Origin: Bos javanicus
Lineage: Eukaryota > Chordata > Mammalia > Artiodactyla > Bovidae
Assembly (NCBI RefSeq): GCF_032452875.1
Contig: NC_083875.1
Location: 75,290,178 to 75,354,177, forward strand
Direction: 5' to 3'
Length of the DNA stretch: 64,000 bases
The notes beneath the pieces were generated by a model, which saw nothing but the letters and a program-made list of their open reading frames with translations, did not search any database and was not told the origin of the DNA. The position numbers and the translations under genes are program-made. This document shows, piece by piece, positions 25,701 to 37,700 of this stretch. Within the stretch, counting starts at the first letter, position 1, and each line of letters opens with the position of its first letter.

Positions 25701-28700
25701 AGAATAGGAAAAAGGAGTCCAAAATGGTGGTGGCTAAAAGACAAAGAAAGGGAAAAGCCCTTGAAAATGGAACAAAAGAAAATCCAAGTCACTTTTAACT
25801 ATGGAGGTAATAATAACAACAATAATAATCACCATTTATTGGCATCTCTCCTATGTATACTCTTCCAGGCATGATCAGAAACAGGCATTATCTCCTGTTA
25901 TCCTTATAAAACTCCCATTTTACAGATGAGGAAACTGAGGCTCTGGAAGATTAAGTTGCCCAGTTAATAAGGAGAAGTAGTGGGGCTGCCCTGGTGGCTC
26001 AGACAGATAAGAATCTGCCTGCAATACAGGAGACCCAAATTCTATCCCTGGATTGGGAAGATCCACTGGAGAGGGGAATGGCAACCCACTCCAGTGTTCT
26101 TGCCTGGAGAACTGCACAGACAGAGGAGCCTGGCGGGCTACAGTCCATGGGGTTGCAAACAGTTGGACCCAACTAAGTGATTAGCACTTGCAGTGGGGCT
26201 TGAAACCTTGTTTGTTAGATTCCAAAGTTCATCCTTTAATTCTTCTGATCAGGAGCACAAAGGGAGGAGCCCCATACAGTGGACTAACAGGAGGCTTGTC
26301 ATTGGTCTGTGGGACTTAAAAATAGAGTAACACCTTTTGTAAATTACAGAGAGCCCGAGAATATCAACAGACCACACCACCAGAGTACAAATGCTCTTAT
26401 CTCCCCTTCTGGCCCTCACCTTTGTCCTCATCACTCCTGTTGATCTGATATGCTTTCATGTGGGTGGACAGACTTATTTACCTTTGTGTTCTCTTTGATT
26501 TTCTGGTTGACCCTTTTGATATTCATTTGCTCTTTTACGGACTGTTTGAGCTCTGCAGCCTGTCCAGACCTCTGACCCCGTGGAGATTCCTCCACATGCT
26601 GAGACATATCCCAAGCTCATGAACACCAAGCTGTTTCCCAGATGGGGGCTGTTCACAATAAATAAGAATGATGGGGCTTCCCTACTGGCTCAGTGGTAAA
26701 GAATCCACTTGCCAATGCAGGAGACACAGGTTCGACCCTGATCCAGGAAGATCCCACATGCTGCAGAGCAGCTAAGCGCATGGGCCACAACTACTGACCC
26801 AGCACTTTAGAGCCTGGGAGCCACAACTGCTGAACCCACATGCTGCAAGCGTGCAAGCTTGGGCGCCCTAGAGCCTGTGCTCCACACAAGAGAAGCCACC
26901 ACGATGAGAAGCCTATACACTGCCACAGGAGAGTAGCCTCTGGGGGCTTGTCGCAACTAGAGAAAAGCCCGAGCAGCAATGAAGACCCAGCACAGTCAAA
27001 AATAAAATAAATAAATAAGAGAGCAAAGAAACCAATAAAAAGAAAAAAGAAGAAGAAGAAGAATGATGACCTGTGGTAACATGCGGGGCCTTTATTGAGC
27101 ACATAAAATGCACTGCCTTCCATGGCTATTTCTGGCCCCAACATTCATCACATCACTAAAGGCCACGATTGATTCTCCATCGTGATGGAATCCTATGCTT
27201 GTCAAAGGATTGTGATTAACATGCCAACATTGCTTTCATCAGAAAACCTCAAACTGCTGACGCAGCGCTGCTTGATGATAAATGTTTCCTTGCCTATAGT
27301 GCCGCTCTCTTGTAAATCCAGAGCTCTCATGATATGCAACCTACAGAATAAACAAGTGCAGGGTAGCAGGACCTCTTTAAGTGTGCAGGGTCTGAGGGCC
27401 ACCAGCACACTTTGCCAGCCTGGCTTACAGGACCCTCCTCTTAAAACAGAGCAGGACCCTATTAGGGTCCTTGCCCCAAGCCCACCCATATCATCTGCCA
27501 GCCTTTTGTCTGTGGAAAACTGTAGTCAGAGAATAAGTTTAATCAGACAAGTAAGAAACAGTTAAAACAAAGGAAAAGAGTCAAAAGAAACCAAATAACA
27601 GTAATGTACTCATTAAGCATAGTTGAGGACCTTTAGTTCTTTCTCAAGGGCTATAGATAATATTCTGAGTCATCTCCTGTTAAGTTGTCTTGTAGATACT
27701 GAAATCCCAGGTTGAAGATGTTAACTACATGATGACCAAACTATAGCCATGACATAAGCTGCCACAATTCCAAGAACTGAGCTCAAAGAAATGGAAACAA
27801 ATGGACCCTGGAACTGACTGTACCTAAAACAATCAAGATGATGCTGGTTGGACCACCGATGACCAATTTGAAAGGTGACTGTCAGAGCTGACTGTGCTGA
27901 TTCTGCATGTAGTTCCCCCACCTTCTGTCTATAAAAGCTCTTGCCCACTGGTTGCCAGTGGGGGTGGGGGAGTCAGCCTTTGGACAGACATCTGCCACCC
28001 TCCCTCTCCAGTTGTCAACATCTGAAATGAAGCAAACTTTCCTTTCCACCAATCTGGCCTGTTTATTGGCTTTTGAGCAGCAAGCAGCCAGACCCCACAC
28101 CCTCCTTTCGGCAACACTCTCTGGGAATGTTACTAGCAGGAGACGAATAAACCTTTCACCACATCCAGCTTCTGGTCCATCCAGGACCAGTCACAGATGC
28201 CCCCCGGAGTGGATGTTTTCCTGCTTTCTCAGGGTGGACCACGGAGAGCACATGAAAGACCCTGTAGGATCCAGGAAGAGCAGAGCTGTTTTATTGTGAT
28301 GAGGGATGTGGGGCTTCAAGGAGAAGGCAGGGTTTGGTACAGGGTTTGATTTGGCCTGGAAATGACCAAAGAATCAGATATGGATGAAAGAGTCCAAGGT
28401 ACAACTTGAGCTCCCATGTGGCGGGAAGAACTGGGAGCACAAATGATATGCATCCCAGCTCCTTAGCCAAAGACACCTTACTGTCCTGTTCTTGGGGAGA
28501 CAACCTGGGTCCAAATCAAAGGAGTTGGTTTTGACGTTACCATGGCAATTCGAGACCCGTGGATGGAACCGCCCTTGGCTTCTAGGCCTCCTCCAAACCC
28601 TCCTCTTCCCCTCACCACCCTTCAGCCCCCAACACTTCATTCCTGCCCCAGTCTATAATAATAAAGTGATTATTATAAGAATTACATTCTCGTTGTAAAA

Positions 28701-31700
28701 ATTTAGAATAAGAGAAAAAAAAAGTGATAGCCATAAACCTATCTCCCAGGTTCAGGGTGGGGTGGAGGGGACCTCTGTCAGAATCTCATATTTTATTTGA
28801 AGCTTTAAAAAAAAATGTTTTTCAATATGAAAATTCAAAATCATGCACTTCTGACGAATCTTGGGCTGAATGGGACAGAGGTCACGGGCTTCTTGCTTTG
28901 GGTCAGATAGGTTTCCTAGATCTCTGCCACATCTTTCATTTTGCTTTCTTGATTGTTTTAGGGAGTGGCTGAGGCTGAACTGGAAAAGAACCTGAGTCGG
29001 ACTTTCAAAAGCTTCTTCAGATCAAATGATGAGGTGAGGAATGCGGGGCGTGGGGTGGGTTTTCAGCAGAAAGTGGGAGCTGCAGGGGTGCAGGTCCCCA
29101 GATGCCTCCCGCGGGAGGATGCGGGGATGGGAGGATGGGGGTGTCAGGGTCTGGCAGTTAGCAACTGGCCTTCTTTTCTTTGACTTCTGTGGTCAGGGTG
29201 ATTGGGGTCCTCACTCCCACTGGTCCCTTCATTATAATGGGGAAAGGTCTGGTCCTGACTGAAACACACCAGGAAGGCTTTGAAACATATGTATATATAG
29301 ATGAGATGGTTGGATGGCATCACCGACTTGATGGACATGAGTTTGAGCAAGCTCTAGGAGCTGGTCAAACAGGGTTGGTCAGACAGGGAAGCCTAGTGTG
29401 CTACAGTCCACAGGGTCTCAAAGAGTTGGACACGACTGAGTAACTGAACTGAACTGATCATAATGGTGACAGTTAAGAAATTATTACCATTATCATTTTC
29501 ATATGCATGATTGCTTATGAAGGTACAGAATGAGTTGATGCTTCTAACTCTTTTCTGGAACAACGCAAGAGCCCAGACTGCTTTATCGTGGTAATCCCAC
29601 TGTCCCGTCTTATGTGTTAGGAGTCACTGTTGCTTTGCCTGGTCAGTGCCTGCTCAGATGTCCCGATTTTTGCCAGTTTCTTTGCTGAGTACTTCTGGCA
29701 CCTCACTCTTTGATATTCAGTTCAATTTCTTTCTTCCTGAAGTACCTTCTTTTGTAGTTTTTTCAATAAGTTTGTTAGGAATAAACTCATCATATTTTGG
29801 CCTAGAAAATATCTTTATTTTGCTCTTAGGCCCGAGGAACAGTTTATCAAAGCATTCTAGGTTGACAATTATTTTCTTCTAGAAACTTCTATCACTGATT
29901 GTAAGAAATCGGTCTCAAGTCTACCTTCTGTGTATTATTTGTCTTTTAGTCATGTCTGATCCACAGTTTAACCCATCTTTGAGGTTTTAATTTCAGTGAA
30001 CAGTTGTGTTTTTTTTTTTTTAATTTTTGAAAGTTGTATTTGATTATTTTTCAAAGCATTCAGATCTCTGTCCATAGAGTCTTGGTTCTAGTCTTGTTGT
30101 TCTGTTCCTTCTTCTATCTTAGTCTGACTCCATGTGACCCCATGGTCTGTCCATGGAATTCTCCAGGGAAGAATACTGGAGAGGGTTGCCATTGCCTTCT
30201 CCAGGGGATCTTCCCCACCTGGGTATTGAATCTGGGTCTCCTGCACTACAGGCAAATTCTTTACTATCTGAGCCACCAGGGAAGCCACATTAATCATCTT
30301 AAGCATACTCATTTTTTCTTCTCTCTCTGTTCAGGTTCTATTAGTATTCTTGAAGAGTCTTGTTTACTGTCTGCTTTGCTTGCTGTCTCTTGCAGTGGGG
30401 CCTTATTGTGTATGTGGGGGTAGTGGAGAAAGTTCCATAATTTTGGTTTGTGAGCTCATCTTCAGTAGCACTTAATCTGCTCCAACCTGCTTCAGATGAC
30501 ATGGAGGAAATGCCCTTCCTGGGTGGTCCAGCATTTATTGCTCCTGCCAGGCCTCCTGGTAGAATTTACCAGCCCAAGCTCCCTTTAGCTACTGTAGTGT
30601 TTTACATCACTTACTGGGGCTTTCCAGATCTCACAGTGTGGATTCAAACTCAAATACATGCAAAGGCAGAATTGTAGCTGTGAATTCCTAGGGAAGTGTT
30701 TTTAGCATCTTCTTAGTATCAAACTGAATAGACAGCTCCCTTGATTTCTCTCTATCATGATGGGTGGGTTTTTCCTGCTGCTGCTGCTAAGTCACTTCAG
30801 TTGTATCCAACTCTGTGGGACCCCAGGCTCCTCTGACCATGGGATTCTCTAGGCAAGAATACTGGAGTGGGTTGCCATTTCCTTTTCCAGGGTTTTTCCT
30901 AGTCCACCCTTTAACTGATGACCCCAGATTAACTCTGTGGATGGTGGGGACAATCTCATTTTTAACTTCCCATCTGCCATAGACCTAAGGCCTAATCTCT
31001 TGTTCCTATTGGTTGGTACACCCAGGTTTTTACGTTACCAAGACCTGCAAGCACCCAGGAGCAGCTGTAACCTGGAGCTTGCTGGGAGCTATCTCTACTC
31101 TGACCACTCAGGACCCGCCTAGGAATCCTGGGCATTTAGAATATTTGTATGGTCTGCTGGTGTATGGTCTGCTGGCACTCACAGGGCTTTTAGATGCCCT
31201 GTTCATACGTATTTCCTTTGCTTGACCCATGACGTTGTTTCTAACTTTTCTCCCTCCAGACTTTCATCACCGTGAGCAGAACCTGTGAAATGGGTAAGAG
31301 ACATTCTCAGGAAGGAAGGGAGACAGGAGGGGCCATGGCAGGAACCAGATGAACGTTTAATGATTGTTTCTCCATCTGCCGGCTGCGGGCAGAAGCAGTC
31401 ACCTGCCAGCCTGAACTCTGACATGCTTAACATAGAACCTCTGCTGGTGAATCACATTTACCCTGACCCAGGGTGACCATGAGGCCCCAGCTTCCGTTTA
31501 CCCACAGAGTTTTAGAGCCAAGAGCTTGGAGAACTCTCAGAGCTTGTCAAAGCATCCTCTACTGATTAGGACAGAGACCCAAGATAGAACCTGACCTCTG
31601 TATGGTCACCTGGTCCAGGTAAGGAGGAAATCAGGCCAGACCCCAGCCAGGTCACTTCTGTCACAATTCCCTGGCCTCCCCTCCATCAAGCTCTGTTCCA

Positions 31701-34700
31701 ACATCCCCTGTTCTCTCTCCCAGTTTGGAAATAAGCAAGGAGCCAGAGCCAGAAGCAGACCAAGTGCTCATCCCCTCAGCTTCTGGATCCAGCACTGTTT
31801 CCAGAGAACCTTGCTTGACCCCAAGCCTGTGACTTTGCCATGATTCCCTTGTATTTTGTATTAATGATGATGATGGCTACCACTTGTTTGAGCACCTACT
31901 CTGTGCATCAGACACTGGGCTAGCCCTTTTTAGATATATTGTTTATCATCCTCATGACATCCCTGAAAACTCTCACTATTATCTCTGTTCTACAGATGAG
32001 AAAAATGAGTCTTACAAGAGTGCCAGAGTTTGTCCAAAGTGGCCAGGCTGGGGTTAAACTCCTGTCACTGGTCAGGAACACCTCTCCCTTCCCTCCCTTC
32101 ACCCCTTTACTCATTCACATGGTCACTGATTCATTCCTTCATTCCTCAAACATTTAAAGTGTACACTTGGTGTAAAAGCAGGAGCAGGTATCCAAACCCA
32201 TGGGAAAGCGTCTTTGCCCTCAGGGAGTCCCAGTCTGTTTTTTAAAATTTATTTATTTTTAACTGGAGGATGATTGCTTTACAATATTGTGCTGACTTCT
32301 GCCATATAGTCTCTTAAGGAGGCAAAGAGCACCCTAATAAGACAAGGAGAGGTGGTGGAGGGTCTCAAGAGACACCAAGGTGTTGTAACTCAGACATCTG
32401 ACCCCGGGGAGGGGCTGGCGGTGAAGAACAATGGAAAGGGGATGGTGAAGAAACAAGTGGCTTTTTGCAGGAGGACTCCTTGTGAACACCCCAGAGGAGC
32501 CCACCCTCAGCAAGATGGTCACTGAGGAGGACATCCAGTTCTATGTGCAGGAGTTCAAGAAGTCTGGTTTCAGGTAAAGAGGACAGCACCCCGAACGCAG
32601 GAGAGAGAAGGTGGGCAGACAGCTTCTTCTACTCACACGGTGCAGGGCGAAGCCCGGAGATCCTCCAGCTCATCAGCCCTCTTGAATGTCTGGCTAGCCT
32701 CTGCTTGAATGCTTCCAGTGTCAGGAGGCTCTTTACTGACGACGCTCAGTCTGCTCTAGTTTGGAGAGTTTAGTTTGTTCTCCCTTATGCTTAGGAGTCC
32801 CTTCAGAGCACACGTTTTTAGCTTTTTTTCAGTCGTGATCTCAGTGAGGATCAGAAGACAGTTCTGAGTTCTTACTTCAAAAGAACACAAAAACCCACGT
32901 AAACTCAAAACTGCATACATATTTCTGAAGTGGGTAGCAATTTAGGAGCCTCAGACTGGGGCATAGATGTGCTATAGAAAGGAGCGTAGAAGGCTATCTG
33001 CTCCAGCCCCTCCTCTCACAGGAGGGAAACTTAGAAGCCCCGAAGTATTAGAAGCCCACTCCAGGACTCTTGCCCAGAAAATCCTCTGGACAGAGGAGCC
33101 TGGCAGCCTATGGTCCATGGGGTCTCAAAGAGCCGGACACAATTGAGCACACCACCCACACACACTTGGGGCTTCCCTGGTGGCTTAGTGGTAAGGAATC
33201 TGCCTGCAATGCAGGAGACTCAGGAGACATGGGTTTGATCCCTGGGTCAGGAAAATACCCTGGAGGAGGGCATGACAACCTACTCCAGTCTTCTTGCTGG
33301 GAGAATCCCGTGGACAGAGGAGCCTGGCTACCGTCCATGGAGACAACTGAAACGTGCATGCTGAAAGGACATGTGGCTTGTCTAGGGTCTTTCCAGGCCT
33401 CGTTTACACTGGAGAAGTCTCAAGGGCCCAACAGCACCAACCCCTACTGTGCCTGAGGACTGGGAGAATGTTCCAGGCACAGCCCTGGGGCCACCCTGCT
33501 AGTCCAGTGGAGACGCCTCAGCAACACTCACTGGTGTCCCATTAGGAGGAAGCATCTCCTCGTATCCCTTTTCTGTGGGTTTCCTGGGGTAGGGGGAGTG
33601 GCTCTGGCTGGTGAGGCCACTAAACCAAGTTCCCCACCCTCTTCTGAGACAGCCCTGGGAGGAAGCGGAGAGTCCTGTGGGGCTGGCTTCTCTGTGTCCC
33701 CTAATGCTGGTTTCAGAGAGTGCCAGCTCCCAGTCCAGGGCCATGCCTGCACCAGGCTGTGCTCCACAAAGCCTGGCAGGCATATAGGGCACCAGGGCGT
33801 GACTCCTAGGCTGTGTTCTCGACCCCCTGCCAGAATCTTGGCTCTTCCTGGGAAGACTGGCTCTACGCCATGCTGGTTGCTGGTGGGGTCTGTAACACAA
33901 ACATCTACTAAAAGCTTTCCTCTTGTTATTTCCCAATCTGCCCCTCCCAGGGGGCCTCTAAACTGGTACCGAAACATGGACAAGAACTGGGAGTTTGGCT
34001 TCAAAGGCTCAGGGAGGAAGGTGAGTCCCACGCTGTTCTCTCCCAAGTCACCCTCGGGGCATCCATGGACCCCACTTAGCTGGTCAGAGTTAGGGGTGGA
34101 CAGACTGCCAGCTGCTCTGGGAAGCACCTCCACTGCAGGGTTTCCTCTTGGGACCTCTGTGTGGCTGCTTCTCTTGGAATGGCAGAGGGTGGGGCGGGGG
34201 GACAGGGGTCTGCCAGATGACTTCACCCAGGTCTCCCAGTGGTGTCCCAGCTCAGGGTGCAGGTGGTCCAGGGCAACCCCCAGAGATCACAAGGTTGAAG
34301 CCCCCAGCTCACAGAAGGAGCATCATGTGCTTTCTGAGAGACAAGAGAGGTAGGGCTTTAACCCCTGGGTGTGTCACCTTGACCAAGTCAGCCTGAGTCT
34401 CAGTTTCCTCATTTGTCAAGCAGAAGACAGGTTTCCAATCTCCAGGTCAGCAAATGGAGTAATGGGGTCCCAGGTTCACACTCAGAGCATTAAAAATCTA
34501 AGGGAAATTGCATTTTCACCTTCCCCCACTCATTCGGTAACCCCAGCCATCTCCTTGATTCAGGTGAAAATGAACATCCTCCATGTGCCAGGAACTGTAC
34601 TAGACTTTGGGGCACCAGACGAATAAAACAAGGGCGGTCCCAACCTCTCGGGATCAGGTATTCAGTCAGGAGAACATGAAACATAGTAAAGAGCAGGTGG

Positions 34701-37700
34701 GGCAGGGATTTGCCTGGTGTTCCAGTGGCTGACTCCATGCTCCCAATGCAGGCACCCAGGTTTGATCCCTGGCTAGGGAACTAGATCCCACATGCTGCAG
34801 CTACAAGTTCACATGTCACAACTAAATATCTGGGCTTCCCTGGTTTCTCAGATGGTAAAGAATCTGCCTGCAATGCAGGAGACCTGGGTTCTATCCCTGG
34901 GTCTGGAAGATCCCCTGGAGGAGCATGGCAACCTGCCATGCTTGCCTGGAGAATCCCATGAACAGAGGAGCTTACCAGTTTGCTGTTCATGGGGCTGCAG
35001 AAAGTCAGACTCGACTGAGCACATGTAACTAAAGATCCCATGTACTGCAACTAAGACCTGACAGCCAAATAAATAAAATTTAAAAAAAGAAAAAAGAACA
35101 GGATGGGCAGAAACTGCCTTGTAATCCCTGTGTGACCTTGGGCAAGGCACTTACCCACTCTGTTCTCTGTGGCTGCTTAAGATGGAAATGGCAAGAGTGG
35201 TGCCTTCCTCAGGATCTGTGTAAGGATACAGTGGGTTGATGCATATGAAATGCTGAGCTAGAACAATGCTTGATACATAGTAGTGGCTTAATTAATGCTC
35301 TTGAGCCAATCATCACTCTACTCTGTGATGGACAAAACCCCAGTGTGATTGGTAGATTCTCTCATAGCGTGAGGGATGAAGATGAGGTCTTTAGGGAGGT
35401 GAAGCCCAGGGATCTGAGGTTGGGGACCCCTTCTTCTGAGGTTTCCTTCCAGCTCTTCTCTCCCACCTCCTTCTACACCTCTACTATGCCTTCACATTTT
35501 CCCTTGGAACACTGTGGAGGGCGTCCCTCCACAGCCCCCCACAGCAGCCTCAGGATTCATTTCAGCCACAAAGCCACCCCTGGGTCTTCACTCCTCAGAG
35601 GAGGGGGAGCAGTGAGAAGCACACAGCTCTGCATTGTAGGTAAAAAAAAAATAGTGCAAATTCCTTAACCAGAGACAATGAACACTGTCTGGAAGTTGTA
35701 ATGGTGGCGTGAGAACAAGAATAAAGAGGGGCTCTCTCGATCTGGCAGTGCCCCATTTATCAGAGGACAAAAGTGAAGTCATTTTGCTGCCTCGAATGTC
35801 ATGCTGGTCACCATGTTGGCTGCCCTTCTAAAGCATCCGTTCAATTCAAAGAAAAGAAATATTGATCTCCACCCATCCGAGGGCATCTTCCTCCTTCCTG
35901 GTGCCATTTGATTGGTTCCAGAAATATCAGTCCCTGGAGCAGACCACATGCATGTATTACACACACATACACGGAACCTGAGTGGTCACTACATGCCCAA
36001 ATCCATCCAATTGAGAAAAACACAGTCTTTTCCTTCTCTGTGTCTCTTTTACTTTCACACAAAACACTGTCTTCTTTTTCAAAACAAACAATTATTTATT
36101 TATTTATTTGACTGGACCAGGTCTTAGCTGCGACATGTGGGGTCTAGTTCCCCAATCAGGGATCGAACCCAAGCCCTCTGTATTGGAAGCAGAGAGTTTT
36201 ATCCACTGGACTGCCTGGGAAGTCCCCAAAACACTTTCTTTCTGACACTTACTACCACCAAATGTGTGGAGGTTTTTCTCCACACCAAGCAGTTCTCTGC
36301 CACACGAGCTAGGTGGCCTACAATTTAACTTATTCTGACACTATCTACCTGGAGAGGGTATCAGAGCTCACAGGTTAAGGGCTCAGTCTGACAAGACTGA
36401 CCCCTCGACTTCAGATGCCAACCCCACATTGAAGTCTTCACCTGTGCTTCCAACTGATTGGCTATAAACTGGAGGGTCTCAGAACCCCACCCCCCGAATC
36501 TATTAACTTGTTACAGTGGCTCACAGAACTCAGGGAAGCACTTTTGTTTACACGTTTATAAAGTGTTATTCGGGCTTTCCTGGTGGCTCAGTCGGGAAAG
36601 AATCTGCCTGCAATGCAGGAGGCCCAGGTTCGATCCCTGGGTTGGGAAGATCCCCTGGAGAACCCTAACCCTAACCAGTTTATAAAAGAATTTAATAAAG
36701 GACACAGATGAACAGCCAGATGAAGGGAGGCACAGGGCAAGATCTGGGAGGGTCCCGAGCACAGGAGCCTCTGTCTCCCTGGAGTTGTGGCATGTTACCC
36801 TTTCAGGGTGGATTTCACCAGCCTAGAAGGTCTCTGAACTCCATGCTCCTGGAGTTGGGTGGATGTTCATGGAGACTTCCTCATGTAGGCACGATCAATT
36901 ATTAACTCCACTTCCAGCCCTTCCTCCCTCCCTCCCCTTCCAGACATTGTGGGGAAGGGGGAGGTGGCTGAAAATCCCAAGCTTCTAATCCTGGCTTTGT
37001 CTTTCTGGTGATGAGCTCCCACCCAGGAACCCACCCAGAGTCACCTCATTAGAACAAAAGATGCTCTGAGAATGCTTACTACTTAGGAATTTACAAGGGC
37101 TTCAGGAGCTCTGTGTCAGGCACCAGGGGCAGAGGCCGAGATATATTAATACATTTTCTAATCTCTTACACAGTCATTGTAGATCTTCAATAATAGTGGT
37201 GCCTCCTTCGCACAAAGCATGTGGTGAAAACAAAGCCAGACCACAGTAGTGCTCTGAGGGGTCTTTTGGGGGGAGTTAAGAGAGGCTCGGTAGTAAAGAA
37301 CCCGCCTGCCAATGCAGGAGACTCAGGTTCTATCCCTGGGTCAGGAAGATCCCTGGGAGGAGGGCATGACAACCCACTCCAGTTTTTTTGCCTGGAGAAT
37401 CCCATGGACAGAGGAGCCTGGCTGGCTACAGTCCATGGGGTCACAAAATAATCAGACACGACTTGGCGACTAAACAAGTGGAGGAAACTACAGGGCGTGA
37501 AAATAACATTTCCTTTCCCAGGTGATGGGGGAGCCCAAGCGTGAAAATCGCTTCTACTTCCTGTTAATCTCTCCCCAGATCCTGATTCCGGCCCTGATGG
37601 TCACCGCGGAGAAGGACTTTGTGCTCACTCCTGAGATGTCCAAGCATATGGAGGACTGGGTAAGGGAACAGTCCTGCTCGGGGTCATCGGGGCTTCCTGG

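Larger units (their letters stand above)
36500..36900 (+). repeat. Possible ancient dispersed repeat hosting the SINE/telomere-like insertion
   Basis: GTGGCTCACAGAACTCAGGG before, and AGGACACAGATGAACAGCCA after, look like a known mammalian repeat interrupted by 36570-36676. Recognition is from memory and the family is not named. Confidence 0.35.

Noticed and set aside
33528..34226. A 232-codon minus-strand open frame opposite an EPHX2 exon.
   Set aside because: It crosses a confirmed plus-strand exon and its splice sites, in GC-rich sequence with few chance stops, and shows no recognisable domain.
33598..34353. A 251-codon plus-strand open frame.
   Set aside because: It reads through intron, the Tyr466 exon and intron. 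Only 33951-34020 is coding, with clear AG and GT limits.
36661..36676. A true chromosome end.
   Set aside because: Only a little over two telomere units are present, and EPHX2 coding exons continue on both sides.
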